Positions 50,205 through 60,078 of a DNA stretch of 64,000 nucleotides are shown here, piece by piece. The DNA lies in contig NZ_JANZYO010000004.1 of assembly GCF_025506335.1 (NCBI RefSeq), forward strand, positions 523,129 to 587,128, in the 5' to 3' direction. Source of the stretch: Mumia quercus. Lineage in GTDB: Bacteria; Actinomycetota; Actinomycetes; Propionibacteriales; Nocardioidaceae. Below the pieces are notes generated by a model. The model was not told the origin of the DNA. It searched no databases and saw nothing but the letters and a program-made list of their open reading frames with translations. The position numbers and the translations under genes are program-made. Position 1 is the first letter of the stretch, and every line of letters begins with the position of its first letter.

Positions 50205-50246
50205 GCGTCAAAACCGCCGCGAAGCGGCCACCTCGAACCACCGCGC
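50205..50246 (+). repeat. Spacer repeat R2
   Basis: GCGTCAAAA then CCGCCGCGAAGCGGCCACC and TCGAACCACCGCG. It can pair imperfectly with GCTTCGCCGCGATGTTGAC at 50167-50185, giving a large stem. Followed at 50262 by TTGCCGATGAGCG, the third shared piece. Confidence 0.8.
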
Positions 50247-50310
50247 GCGGAGACGTACGATCTTGCCGATGAGCGCGCGACGGGACGCGCATTAGGGCAG
50301 AGTCGCGTAC

Positions 50311-50514
50311 GTGCGCATCGACAGCTCGTTGCCCTTCCACGGGAATATGGTGTGGCTGACCCGCGAGCAGGGCGGCCGCGACACGGGGCCACCGCCGACA
50401 CCTCCTGGCCAGGACTATGCGGCTACGGGCTTCGTGCCTCCTGCAAACGCAACCACCGGATTGGCGTCCATCGTCCTTTACTTCCACGTTGAACTTGTGG
50501 ATCCCGTCGTCTGA
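50311..50514 (+). CDS. Orphan small protein, possibly truncated
   Basis: 67 residues from GTG 50311; ribosome site weak. FHGNMVWLTREQGGRDTGPPPTPPGQDYAATGFVPPANATTGLASIVLYF resembles the first half of small elongation-factor-like or immunity-like beta-barrel proteins with a TxxxGGRxxP loop, then stops early. It may be truncated or a short family member. It sits between shared spacers in the array. Confidence 0.45.
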   Translation: MRIDSSLPFHGNMVWLTREQGGRDTGPPPTPPGQDYAATGFVPPANATTGLASIVLYFHVELVDPVV

Positions 50515-50583
50515 CGAACGCACTCCCCTGCCGCAGTCCGCGCGCTCGTGCCGATGAGCTGCCGCACCCACTACGGTCGAGAT

Positions 50584-50916
50584 GTGCATGAGCGCGAGGC
50601 TGACGAGCGGTACGACAGGCTCATGGTCGACCTGGAGTCCACCTGCAAGTTGCTCATGAGGTACGGCGAGCGTCACTGGTCGGCGTGGATGGACAGTGTT
50701 CGCCGCGAGATCACGGCCCATGACGCGCATGGTCTGACCCGCCTGCTGCAGGCATATGGTGGGATGGGCAGTTTCAATGACGTGTACCTGCATCCACCCG
50801 ACGCCCAGGGTGGCAGGGCGACCGAGCGTCTGGACAACGATCGACTCAAGGAGTTGAGGTCGCAGATGTGGGCGGATGCGGCGGCATTGCTGAAGGCGCT
50901 CGATCGCGACACGTGA
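50584..50916 (+). CDS. DUF6966-like orphan protein
   Basis: About 110 residues from GTG 50584; ATG 50623 is the alternative. LLMRYGERHWSAWMDSVRREITAHDAHGLTRLLQAYGGMGSFNDVYLHP closely matches my recollection of DUF6966 (helical, GGMGSxNDxxLHP motif), a small domain found near toxin-immunity loci. No toxin gene is adjacent. Flanked by the spacer piece AACGCACTCCCCTGCCGC (50517) and repeat R3 (50950). Confidence 0.65.
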   Translation: MHEREADERYDRLMVDLESTCKLLMRYGERHWSAWMDSVRREITAHDAHGLTRLLQAYGGMGSFNDVYLHPPDAQGGRATERLDNDRLKELRSQMWADAAALLKALDRDT

Positions 50917-50949
50917 CCGTGCGTTCCGCGATGACGCGCCCACCGACAT

Positions 50950-50990
50950 GCGTCTAACCGCCGCGAAGCGGCCACGTCTATCCGCCGCAT
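50950..50990 (+). repeat. Spacer repeat R3
   Basis: GCGTCTAA, CCGCCGCGAAGCGGCCACG, TCTATCCGCCGC. Last copy of the family, eight bases before the stop of the minus-strand gene ending at 50999. GTCTAAC at its left edge resembles the RYYYAAC end of an integron attC site, but the matching GTTRRRY end is not clear. Confidence 0.8.
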
Positions 50991-50998
50991 AAGCAGCG

Positions 50999-51430
50999 TT
51001 ACGTCGAGCGAATCCGACGACGCAGCTCGTCGTAGATGAAGGCGTGATCCGGGAAGTCTCCGCGGCCACGGCCCGGCCACGGATACCGCCACTCGCCGCG
51101 CAACCACTTCAGCACCCCGGATGGATCGGGGTGACAGCCCGTGAGGTGCGTTGCCTCGACGACTGCAGAAAGGTCGCTCTCACCGAGTCGTCGCCATCCG
51201 ATGCCGCCGTCCTCGGTCGCGTAGATGAGCCAGACCGGTGAATCGTCCATCGTTTCGCAGGCACAGAGCTGGATCGCGTGCGTCGCCGCGACCTGATCGC
51301 CTGGCAGCGGCTGCTCGGCACCCGACCGGAAGGCGGCCTCCTCGAGGATCCTCTCGACCAGGGCGACGGCCGGGTCCTCGGAGGGCGGCGGACACTGACA
51401 CGCGGACATCGCGCCATGGTAGGGCGACAT
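50999..51430 (-). CDS. Hypothetical Trp-rich protein
   Basis: 143 residues from ATG 51430 (GGGGGCGG upstream); a second ATG at 51409 begins MSACQCPPPSED. AATHAIQLCACETMDDSPVWLIYATEDGGIGWRRLGESD, GVLKWLRGEWRYPWPG and FIYDELRRRIRST. Family not recognised. Its stop lies at the edge of spacer repeat R3, and it is divergent from recC (52-base gap). Confidence 0.6.
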   Translation of the reverse strand: MSPYHGAMSACQCPPPSEDPAVALVERILEEAAFRSGAEQPLPGDQVAATHAIQLCACETMDDSPVWLIYATEDGGIGWRRLGESDLSAVVEATHLTGCHPDPSGVLKWLRGEWRYPWPGRGRGDFPDHAFIYDELRRRIRST

Positions 51431-51481
51431 TCCGCCCCCACGTCGAGGTCGTTTGCGCCGCGGGTTGGTTAGTGTCGCGGC

Positions 51482-54400
51482 GTGGGGATCAACGTGCACC
51501 GAGGCGGCGGGCCGGAGGCGCTCGCGCGCGCGTACGCCTCGATGCTGCGCGAGGCCCCCGCCGACGTCTTCACGCCCGAGGTCGTCGTCGTCCCGGCACG
51601 CGGCGTAGAGCGGTGGCTTGCCCAGCAGCTCTCGCACGAGCTCGGCGCCACCACCGGCGACGACGGGGTGGCCGCGGGCCTCGAGATCATGGCGCCGCAG
51701 TCGCTCATCAGCATGCTCCTCGGCCGCGACCGCGACGACCCTTGGCAGGCGGACCGCCTCGTCTGGCCCACCCTCGAAGCCATCGACGAGCTCGTCGGCT
51801 CACCCCACTTCGACGCACTCACCCACCACCTCGGCGCCGGACCCGAGATCACCGACAACCCGCGCGCCGAGTGGGAACGCATGGCTCGGCAGTCGCGCCG
51901 GTACGCCGTGGCGCGCCGGATCGCCGGACTGTTCGCCTCGTACGCGCGCGAGCGCCCGCAGCTGCTCGCCGACTGGGAAGCCGGCACCCCCACCGACGGT
52001 CAGGGCGAGACCCTGCCTGACGACTACCTCTGGCAGCCCATCCTCTGGCGGCGCACGGTCGAGCTCGTCCGCGAACGCCACGACGTCGACGAATCCGTCG
52101 TCGAACGCCACCGCCGCGTCGTCGACGCGCTGACCTCCGGCACGATCGACCTCGACCTCCCGCCACGCCTCTCCTTCTTCGGCTACACCCGCCTCGCCGA
52201 AGCCGAGCGCGAGCTGGTCGTCGCACTCGGCGCCTGCCGAGACCTCCACCTCTGGCTCCCGCACCCGTCGCCGCAGCTGTGGGCTGACCTCGACGGCCAC
52301 ACCACCGTCGGACCGCGCGCCGACGACCGTACGGCCCAGCACGCGCACCACCCGCTGCTCGCCACCCTCGGCCGCGACGTCCGCGAGCTCCAGGCGGTCC
52401 TCAGCACCGACGGCGTCACCGTCCACGAGCCCATCGCGGCCGCAGCCCCGAACGACCAAACACCAACCCGCCTCGCCCTCCTCCAGTCCGACATCCGCGC
52501 GAACCGCGCCCCCGACGAGACGCGCACGACCACCGCAGACGACTTCTCAATCCAGGTCCACGCCTGCCACGGCCCAGCCCGCCAGGTCGAGGTGCTCCGC
52601 GAGGTCCTCACCTCCCTGCTCGCCGACGGCGAGGGCGCACTGCAACCGCGCGACATCCTCGTGATGTGCCCGGACATCGAGACGTTCGCTCCGCTCATCC
52701 AGGCCACGTTCGGCCTCAGCCTCGTCCGCGCGCCGGGCACGCCCACGACCTCGTACCACCCCGGACAGCAGCTCCGCATCCAGCTCGCCGACCGCACGCT
52801 CGGCGCCACCAACCCCCTCATCGACCTCGCCCAGCGCGTCGTGCAGCTCATCGCGGGGCGGATGACCGTCTCCGAGGTGCTCGACCTCGCGAGCCACGAC
52901 GCCGTACGGGCGCGGTTCGGGTTCGACGAGGAGTCCCTGGAGCGGGTCGGGCGGTGGGTCACCGACGCGAACGTGCGGTGGGGGTACGACGCGGGTCACC
53001 GCGGCGAGTACCAGCTCGCCGGCCTCGACGCGAACACCTGGACCCGCGGCATGGATCGGATCGCCCTGGGCGTCGCGGTCGCCGCCGACACCGACGGCCC
53101 GTCCGCGGCGCGCGTGCCCGTCGACGACATCGGCAGTCGCGACATCGAGGTCGTCGGCCGGTTCCTCGAGCTGATGGAGCGGCTCAAGCGCGCCGCCGAC
53201 GCCGTACGCCGCAACCTCTCGGCGCGCGAGTGGATGCAGTGGCTGGACGAGACCATCGAAGCGCTCGCCGACACGCCGCCCGACGAGCGGTGGCAGCTCG
53301 CCCAGCTGCGGCGCGACCTGGCCGCGATCGGCGAGACGGCCGGTGACCGTACGACGCTGCGCCTCAACGACATCCGGGTGATGCTCGACCAGCGGTGGGG
53401 TGCACGCCCGACACGCGCGAACTTCCGCAGCGGCGCGATCACCGTCTGCACCATGGTGCCGATGCGCTCGGTGCCGCACAAGGCCGTCGTGGTGCTCGGG
53501 GTCGACGACGGCGTCTACCCGCGCTCGCCCGTGGTCGACGGGGACGACGTGCTGGCGCGCCGCCCCCGGGTCGGCGAGCGTGACGCCCGCAGCGAGGATC
53601 GTCAGCTCCTGCTCGACGCCGTGATGGCGGCGGGCGAGCGGTTCGTCGCGATCTACTCCGGCTTCGACGAGCACAACGGGCACCGCCGCCCGCCGGCCGT
53701 ACCGCTCCAAGAGCTGATCGCCGCAGCCGCCCGTACGGCGACGGCGCCCGAGGACGCGGACCGCGACGCCGACGCCGACGCAGAGCCCACCTTCGTACGG
53801 CACCACCCGCTGCAGGCGTTCGACGAGCGCAACTTCCGCCCCGACGGTCCGGTCCCGGGCGGCACCTTCGACAGCGCCGCCCTCGCGGGAGCCGAGGCGT
53901 TGCGCGCCTTCCGCACCGAGCCGCCCGCCGCGCCGCGGCCGTTCCTCGACGGCCCCCTCCCGCTCCACCCCCTCACCGCGGTCACGGTCGACGAGCTGGT
54001 GGCGTTCCTGCAGAACCCGGCGCGCGAGTTCCTCAAGAACCGCCTCGAGGTGACGGTGCCGCGCGACGCGGACGAGACCGACGACTCGCTGCCGATCGCG
54101 CTCGGCGGCCTGGAGACGTGGGCGATCGGCGAGCGGGTGCTGCACGAGGTGCTCGACGGGACACCGCTCGAGGACGCGCTCGACCGGGAGGTCGTACGCG
54201 GCAGCTTTCCGCCCGGCGCGCGCGGCCGCGTCGTACGCGAGGACATCGCGGGGAACGTGCGGGCCATCGCGGCCGAACGCGGCGACGCCCGTCCGCGCTC
54301 GGTCGACGTACGGCTCGACCTGGCCGTGCCCGGCGACGGCGGCGCCGTACGCATGACCGGGGTGGTCGGCAACGTCAACGACGACGCCCTGTGGCTCCGG

Positions 54401-54871
54401 ACGTACTCGACGATCAGCGCGAAGCACGTCGCGGCCGCGTGGGTACGTCTCCTCGCGCTCGCCGTCGCCGAACCCGACCGTCAGCACCGCGCCGAGCTGC
54501 TCGGCAAGAAGGGCGGCCTCCGGCTATCGTCGCCCAGCCCGGCCGACGCCGAGGCGCGGCTCGTCGAGCTCGTCCAGGCGCGGCAGTCGGGGATGCGCTT
54601 CCCGATGGGCGTCCCGCCGAAGACCGCGAGCGCCTTCGCCGCCGCGTACCGCAAGTCCCGCCCCGGCGACCCGTACGGGGTGACGCAGGCGCTCGACCGG
54701 GCGCGCAACGCCTGGGAGGGCGACCGCTTCTCCGGCGAGAACGACGACGCCTGGTGGCGCCTCATCCTCGGCAAGGAGGCGCCCATCGAAGCGCTCAACC
54801 GGCTCCGCAGCCTCGAGTACTTCGGGCCCCGCATCTGGAGCCCCATCCACGAGCACGGGGGCGAGGCATGA
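51482..54871 (+). CDS. recC: Exodeoxyribonuclease V gamma subunit RecC
   Basis: 1,129 residues, the expected length. The N-terminus (INVHRGGGPEALARAYASML, VVPARGVERWLAQQLSHELG) is the RecC helicase-like domain opening; LSFFGYTRLAEAERELVVALG, ILVMCPDIETFAPLIQATFG and FRSGAITVCTMVPMRSVPHKAVVVLGVDDGVYPR follow in RecC order. It is catalytically inactive and recognises Chi while holding the unwound strands. GTG 51482; its stop overlaps recB (ATGA). Confidence 0.94.
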   Translation: MGINVHRGGGPEALARAYASMLREAPADVFTPEVVVVPARGVERWLAQQLSHELGATTGDDGVAAGLEIMAPQSLISMLLGRDRDDPWQADRLVWPTLEAIDELVGSPHFDALTHHLGAGPEITDNPRAEWERMARQSRRYAVARRIAGLFASYARERPQLLADWEAGTPTDGQGETLPDDYLWQPILWRRTVELVRERHDVDESVVERHRRVVDALTSGTIDLDLPPRLSFFGYTRLAEAERELVVALGACRDLHLWLPHPSPQLWADLDGHTTVGPRADDRTAQHAHHPLLATLGRDVRELQAVLSTDGVTVHEPIAAAAPNDQTPTRLALLQSDIRANRAPDETRTTTADDFSIQVHACHGPARQVEVLREVLTSLLADGEGALQPRDILVMCPDIETFAPLIQATFGLSLVRAPGTPTTSYHPGQQLRIQLADRTLGATNPLIDLAQRVVQLIAGRMTVSEVLDLASHDAVRARFGFDEESLERVGRWVTDANVRWGYDAGHRGEYQLAGLDANTWTRGMDRIALGVAVAADTDGPSAARVPVDDIGSRDIEVVGRFLELMERLKRAADAVRRNLSAREWMQWLDETIEALADTPPDERWQLAQLRRDLAAIGETAGDRTTLRLNDIRVMLDQRWGARPTRANFRSGAITVCTMVPMRSVPHKAVVVLGVDDGVYPRSPVVDGDDVLARRPRVGERDARSEDRQLLLDAVMAAGERFVAIYSGFDEHNGHRRPPAVPLQELIAAAARTATAPEDADRDADADAEPTFVRHHPLQAFDERNFRPDGPVPGGTFDSAALAGAEALRAFRTEPPAAPRPFLDGPLPLHPLTAVTVDELVAFLQNPAREFLKNRLEVTVPRDADETDDSLPIALGGLETWAIGERVLHEVLDGTPLEDALDREVVRGSFPPGARGRVVREDIAGNVRAIAAERGDARPRSVDVRLDLAVPGDGGAVRMTGVVGNVNDDALWLRTYSTISAKHVAAAWVRLLALAVAEPDRQHRAELLGKKGGLRLSSPSPADAEARLVELVQARQSGMRFPMGVPPKTASAFAAAYRKSRPGDPYGVTQALDRARNAWEGDRFSGENDDAWWRLILGKEAPIEALNRLRSLEYFGPRIWSPIHEHGGEA

Positions 54872-57800
54872 CCGACGCCATGACCAGCTTCGACATCACC
54901 GCGCCGCTCCCGTCGGGGACCACGCTCATCGAGGCCAGCGCAGGTACGGGCAAGACGTGGACGCTGTCGGCGCTCGTGGTCCGCTACGTCGCGGAGCAGG
55001 GCCGGTCGCTCTCCGAGCTGCTGATCGTCACGTTCAGCCGCGCCGCGAGCCAGGAGCTGCGCGAACGCGTACGGGCGCGGATGGCCGAGACCCTCGCCGT
55101 CCTGCAGAGCGGCGACCCCAGCCATGATTCCCTCATAACCCACCTGCGCGACTGCTCTGCCGACGAGCTCGCGCGGCGTACCGAGCGGCTCGTCACCGCC
55201 GTCGCCGACTTCGACACGGCCACGATCGCGACCATCCACCAGTTCTGCCACTACGTGCTCAGGGGCCTGGGCGTCGCCGGCGACTCCGACTCGTACGCCA
55301 CGCTGGCCGAGGACCTGACGGAGATGCAGGCCGACGTCGTCGACGACCTCTACCTGGCCGAGCACGTGGCGGGTTCGACCCTCGAGTACGCCCAGGCCAG
55401 GACCGACACGCAGATCGCGCTCGCCAACCCGAGCGCAGTGCTGTCGCCCACCGATCCCACCGGCCCGCTGGCGGCGCGGCTGGCCTTCATCGAGAAGGTC
55501 CGCGCCGAGGTGACTCGCCGCAAGCGCCGAGCGGCGCTGCTCGGCTACGACGACCTCCTCACCGAGCTCGCTGACGCGTTGGAGGCCGACGACAGCCCGG
55601 CCCGGCGGCGGATGCGCGAACGCTGGTCGATCGTGCTGGTCGACGAGTTCCAGGACACCGACCCGGTGCAGTGGCAGGTGTTCTCCCGCGCGTTCGCGAC
55701 GGAGGACAAGACGCTCGTGCTGATCGGCGATCCGAAGCAGGCGATTTACGGGTTCCGCGGCGGTGACGTCGCCACGTACCTGCTCGCCGCGCAGACGGCG
55801 GCGACACGGACGTCGCTGCCGACGAACTACCGCAGCGATGCGCCGTTGGTGGACGCGCTGCAGCTGCTGATGGCGAACGTCCAGCTGTCGCCGGACATCG
55901 TCGCCCACCCGATCACCGCCCAGAACAAGGCGCATCGTCTGGAGGGAGCGCCGGACAACAGCCCTCTCCGGCTGCGGGCGATCCTGGGCAACAGCAGGCT
56001 CCCGATCGGGACCGTACGCGAGACCATCTGCGCCGACGCCGCTGCCGACATCGCGCGCCTGCTCACCTCGGGCGCCACGTTCGACGGCGCCCCGGTCCGG
56101 CCGCAGCACATCGCGGTCCTCGCGCACACGAACCGCGACCTGCACCTCATGCGTACGGCCCTGCGCAAGAACGGGATCCCGTCCGTCCTCGTCTCCAACG
56201 AGTCCGTCCTGCGTACGACCGCCGCCGAGTGGTGGCTGCACCTGATGATGGCGCTGGAGCAGCCGCACCGCCCCGACCGCCTTCGCCTGGCAGCGCTCAC
56301 ACCGTTCCTCGGCTGGACGGTCGAGCAGCTGGACGCCGAGGGCGAGAAGGGGACGGAAGAGATCTCCACGCAGGTACGCGCCCTGGTCGCGGCGTTCCAC
56401 CGAGGCGCGATCGCCGCCGTACTGGATGTCGCGCGGAGCCAGGGTCTCGATGCCCGCGTGCTGTCGCAGGTGGGGGGTGAACGCGACCTGACCGACATCG
56501 AGCACTGCGCGCAGCTCGTGCAGGAACAGGTGCTCGGCGGGACCGGAGCGCTTCCGAGTCTGGTCGCCTGGCTGAGGCAGCAGAGCGCCGACGACACGTC
56601 GGCCACCGCGGCGTCGCGGATCATGCGGCTCGACTCCGATGCGCTGGCCGTCACGTTGTCGACGATCCATGGCAGCAAGGGCCTGCAGTACCCGATCGTC
56701 TACGCGCCGTTCCTGTTCGACCACTGGATGAGGGACGACTCGACGCCCGCGATCATCCACCGCGACGGGCAGCGGGTGCTCTCCTTCGACTCCGCGGAGG
56801 TGAACCAACCGGAGCACCGGTCGGAGGCGCTCGGGGAGAACATGCGCCTCGCGTACGTCGCGATGACGCGGGCACAGTCGCAGGTCGTCCTCTGGTGGGC
56901 GCCGACGCGGAACACCGGCAACTCGGCGCTGCACCGGCTCCTGTTCGGGCAGGCCGACTCCGCCGAGCAGCTCGAGGTGCTGCTCGCGGCCCGCGAACGG
57001 AGCGGGGGCGAGGGCGCGGTGGTGGTTCCCGCCGAGCGCGTGGCGGTGAAGAACGGGACGGCATCCGAGCAGATCCTCGAGACGTGGGCCGCTCACGGCG
57101 TGTTCAGCCTGGCCCAGGTCGATGGCCATCACAGCGCGCCGGAGGTCTCGGCCGAGCAGGCGACGACACCCCTGGCCGTACGCGCGTTCGACAGCTCCTG
57201 GGTCGAACAGGTCTGGCGCCGCACGTCGTACTCCTCGCTGACCGCCGCCTCGCACGACGCCGGTGCCGCGACGTCGGAGCCCGAGTCCGACGCGGTGGGG
57301 CGCGACGACGAGGAGCCCGTGGCGGCGCTGGGTGCGCGCGCGGCGGACGCGCTTGCTGAGATGCCGTCGCCGATGGCGCACCTGCCGGTCGGCACCACGT
57401 TCGGATCCTTGGTGCACGCGGTGCTGGAGGACGTCGACCTGCAGGCCGAGAGCCTGCACCGTGACCTCCTCGACCGGATCCACGAGCACCTGGCGTGGTG
57501 GCCGGTCGACGTGGACGCGGACGCGCTGGCCACGGCGCTCGAAGCCGTCTGTACGACGCCGCTGGGGCCGCTGGCGGACGACGTGACCTTGGTCGACCTG
57601 CCGCGTGCGGACCGGTTGGCGGAGATGGACTTCGAGCTGCCCCTGGCCGGGGGTGACCGCCCGCACGCGAGCGCGCGGCTGGGGGCGATGGCGCCGGTCC
57701 TGCGTCGTCACCTGCCGGACGACGATCCGCTGCGTGCGTACGCGGATGCCCTCGACGGAGACGAGCTCGGCGGGCAGGCGCTGCTGGGCTATCTGACGGG

Positions 57801-58188
57801 TTCGATCGACCTGACGTTCCGGCACCAGGGCAAGTTCTACGTCGTCGACTACAAGACCAACTGGCTCGGACCGTCCGACGCCGAGCTGACCCTCGCGGAC
57901 TACGCACCCGCGCGGCTGGCCGAGGCGATGACCCACTCGACGTACCCGTTGCAGGCGATCCTGTACTCGGTCGTGCTTCACCGCTACCTGCGTTGGCGGC
58001 TCCCGGCGTACGACCCCGACGAGCACCTGGGCGGCGTGATGTACCTGTACCTGCGCGGCATGGCCGGCCCCGACACCCCACTGGTGGACGGGCACCCGTG
58101 CGGGGTGTTCTCGTGGCGTCCGCCGTCGGCGATGCTCGAGGACCTGTCGGCCGTGCTCGACGGCCGTACGCGCGAGAGGGCGCGATGA
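54868..58188 (+). CDS. recB: Exodeoxyribonuclease V beta subunit RecB
   Basis: 1,106 residues. UvrD-type helicase with Walker A EASAGTGKTWTL, IVTFSRAASQELRERVR, Walker B IVLVDEFQDTDPVQW, LIGDPKQAIYGFRGGDVATYL and motif VI LAYVAMTRAQSQVVLW. The C-terminal nuclease keeps SID (D981) and VVDYKT (D994, K996). It drives 3'-5' unwinding and does the cutting. Overlaps recC and recD by ATGA on both sides. Confidence 0.96.
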   Translation: MTDAMTSFDITAPLPSGTTLIEASAGTGKTWTLSALVVRYVAEQGRSLSELLIVTFSRAASQELRERVRARMAETLAVLQSGDPSHDSLITHLRDCSADELARRTERLVTAVADFDTATIATIHQFCHYVLRGLGVAGDSDSYATLAEDLTEMQADVVDDLYLAEHVAGSTLEYAQARTDTQIALANPSAVLSPTDPTGPLAARLAFIEKVRAEVTRRKRRAALLGYDDLLTELADALEADDSPARRRMRERWSIVLVDEFQDTDPVQWQVFSRAFATEDKTLVLIGDPKQAIYGFRGGDVATYLLAAQTAATRTSLPTNYRSDAPLVDALQLLMANVQLSPDIVAHPITAQNKAHRLEGAPDNSPLRLRAILGNSRLPIGTVRETICADAAADIARLLTSGATFDGAPVRPQHIAVLAHTNRDLHLMRTALRKNGIPSVLVSNESVLRTTAAEWWLHLMMALEQPHRPDRLRLAALTPFLGWTVEQLDAEGEKGTEEISTQVRALVAAFHRGAIAAVLDVARSQGLDARVLSQVGGERDLTDIEHCAQLVQEQVLGGTGALPSLVAWLRQQSADDTSATAASRIMRLDSDALAVTLSTIHGSKGLQYPIVYAPFLFDHWMRDDSTPAIIHRDGQRVLSFDSAEVNQPEHRSEALGENMRLAYVAMTRAQSQVVLWWAPTRNTGNSALHRLLFGQADSAEQLEVLLAARERSGGEGAVVVPAERVAVKNGTASEQILETWAAHGVFSLAQVDGHHSAPEVSAEQATTPLAVRAFDSSWVEQVWRRTSYSSLTAASHDAGAATSEPESDAVGRDDEEPVAALGARAADALAEMPSPMAHLPVGTTFGSLVHAVLEDVDLQAESLHRDLLDRIHEHLAWWPVDVDADALATALEAVCTTPLGPLADDVTLVDLPRADRLAEMDFELPLAGGDRPHASARLGAMAPVLRRHLPDDDPLRAYADALDGDELGGQALLGYLTGSIDLTFRHQGKFYVVDYKTNWLGPSDAELTLADYAPARLAEAMTHSTYPLQAILYSVVLHRYLRWRLPAYDPDEHLGGVMYLYLRGMAGPDTPLVDGHPCGVFSWRPPSAMLEDLSAVLDGRTRERAR

Positions 58189-59933
58189 CCGCCACGACCG
58201 GGGACTCGGCGCTCAGCGTCGTCGCCGAAGGGCGGCTACGGACGCTGAACGAGGCGGGTTTCCTCGACGGCAGCGACTGCGTGGTCACCGACCGCATCTG
58301 CCGCCAGCTCGGCGAAGACGTAACCGGGGATGCCGCGCTCGCGCTGGCGTTCGCCGTACGCGCGGTGCGGGACGGGTCGACGGCGCTCGCGCTCGACTCG
58401 GTTGCCGCGCTGACCGCGGATCTGGAGGACGAGGACGACGAGGGGGACGTCGACGGCGAGCCGCCGACCGTGGGTGGCACGGTCGCGCTGCCCGAGCCGG
58501 GGCTCTGGCTGGACACCGTACGTTCTTCTGCCTTGGTGGCCGCCGGCGTGCTGCGCGTCGATCTCGGCCTCGTGTACCTCGACCGCTATCACGCCGACGA
58601 GCGGCTCATCGCCGACGCGTTGTGGGCGCGGCGGACGGCGTCCGTACGGCCCGTGGATCCGGCCGCGGTTGAGGAGGTCATGCGCGAGCCCGGCCTGGAC
58701 GACGCGCAGAAGGACGCCGTACGTGGCGTTGCCGAGCGCGCCACCACGGTGCTGACCGGCGGGCCGGGCATGGGCAAGACGCACACGATCGATCGCGTCC
58801 TCGGTGCGTTGGGGGCCGGTCGCGGTCAGGCTCTCCGCATCGGGCTGGCGGCTCCCACCGGCAAGGCCGCGGCCCGGATGAACGAGATGATCGAGGCCGA
58901 TCCGACTCGTGCGTCGTCGGTCAGCCCGGCAGTGACCCTGCACCGCCTGCTGGGCAGCATCCCTGGCACCAGCCAGCGGTTCAGGCACGACGCCCGGAAC
59001 CCGCTGCCGCACGACCTCGTCATCGTCGACGAGGCCTCGATGGTCTCGCTGAGCATGATGGCCCGGCTGATCGACGCGCTCGCGCCCGATGCCCGACTCC
59101 TCCTCGTCGGCGATCCTGACCAGCTGGCGTCCGTCGAGGCCGGTTCGGTCCTCGCCGACCTCGTACGCGGCCTGGAGGCTGACGGCAGCGTCGTCCGCCT
59201 GACGAAGAACCATCGTGTGGGAGGTGTGCGTGCCGACCTCGCCCTAGCGTTGCAGGCCGGTGATGCCGACGACGTGCTCAGCGCGGTCGACGTGGCGAGC
59301 ACGGACGTCGCGTTTGTCGAGACCGACGCGCCCTCGCTCGAGCTGCTCCCGCAGGTTGTCGACCACGCCGTACGGCTCCGCGAGCTCGCGCTGAGCGGCG
59401 ACGCGGACGCTGCTCTCGAGCACCTGGACACGCTCCGGGTGCTGTGCGCGCACCGTACGGGGCCCTTCGGCACCCGGCACTGGAACCAGCTCGTCGAACG
59501 GGCACTCGCCGAGCGGGCTCCCGAGGTGTCGCTGCAGGCGATGTACGTGGGGCGCCCCCTCCTGGTGACTCGGAACGACTACGGGCTCGGTGTCCGGAAC
59601 GGCGATGCCGGCGTCATCGTGCGTGCTGAGGACGGCCCGGTGGCAGTCATTCAGACCGCGTCTGGTCCTCTGCGGCTCTCGCCGTGGCGCCTGTCCGACA
59701 TCGAGACCATGCATGCGATGACCGTGCACAAGGCACAAGGGAGCCAGGCCGAGAACGTCGTCGTGATCGTTCCGCCGCCGCGTTCACGGCTGCTCACCCG
59801 CGAGATGCTCTATACCGCCGTCACTCGCGCGGCGGGGCACCTGACGATCGTCGGCAGCCGCGACGCCGTACGCCACGCAGTGGACACCACCGCCACGCGA
59901 TCGTCTGGACTTGCTGAGCGACTCACCGATTGA
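58185..59933 (+). CDS. recD: Exodeoxyribonuclease V alpha subunit RecD
   Basis: 582 residues. Walker A GGPGMGKT at 192-199, APTGKAAARM, Walker B LVIVDEASMVSLSMM, LLVGDPDQLASVEAGSVL, and C-terminal motif VI MHAMTVHKAQGSQAENVVVIVPP. SF1B 5'-3' helicase and fast motor of RecBCD. ATG 58185 overlaps recB. With recC and recB it forms one operon for double-strand-break processing and degradation of foreign linear DNA. Confidence 0.95.
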   Translation: MTATTGDSALSVVAEGRLRTLNEAGFLDGSDCVVTDRICRQLGEDVTGDAALALAFAVRAVRDGSTALALDSVAALTADLEDEDDEGDVDGEPPTVGGTVALPEPGLWLDTVRSSALVAAGVLRVDLGLVYLDRYHADERLIADALWARRTASVRPVDPAAVEEVMREPGLDDAQKDAVRGVAERATTVLTGGPGMGKTHTIDRVLGALGAGRGQALRIGLAAPTGKAAARMNEMIEADPTRASSVSPAVTLHRLLGSIPGTSQRFRHDARNPLPHDLVIVDEASMVSLSMMARLIDALAPDARLLLVGDPDQLASVEAGSVLADLVRGLEADGSVVRLTKNHRVGGVRADLALALQAGDADDVLSAVDVASTDVAFVETDAPSLELLPQVVDHAVRLRELALSGDADAALEHLDTLRVLCAHRTGPFGTRHWNQLVERALAERAPEVSLQAMYVGRPLLVTRNDYGLGVRNGDAGVIVRAEDGPVAVIQTASGPLRLSPWRLSDIETMHAMTVHKAQGSQAENVVVIVPPPRSRLLTREMLYTAVTRAAGHLTIVGSRDAVRHAVDTTATRSSGLAERLTD

Positions 59934-60078
59934 GATCGATTGAGGGCTCCCGACGGCTCCCGCCTCTGGGCTGTCACGGACGCCGCTGGCGGCGCGTCAG
60001 TCGGTCCCCGACGCGCGGGCTTCCGTCGTGCGAGACTTTGGCGATGCTTTCTCCACTGTCCGGGAGGTGCGAAGCCAG

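Noticed and set aside
50950..51010. True integron attC site at R3
   Set aside because: GTCTAAC matches the left consensus, but a matching GTTRRRY right core and the paired inner arms are not clear; kept only as part of the spacer-array finding.
54481..58095. 1204-codon minus-strand frame opposite recB
   Set aside because: Antisense shadow; recB motifs are complete on the plus strand.
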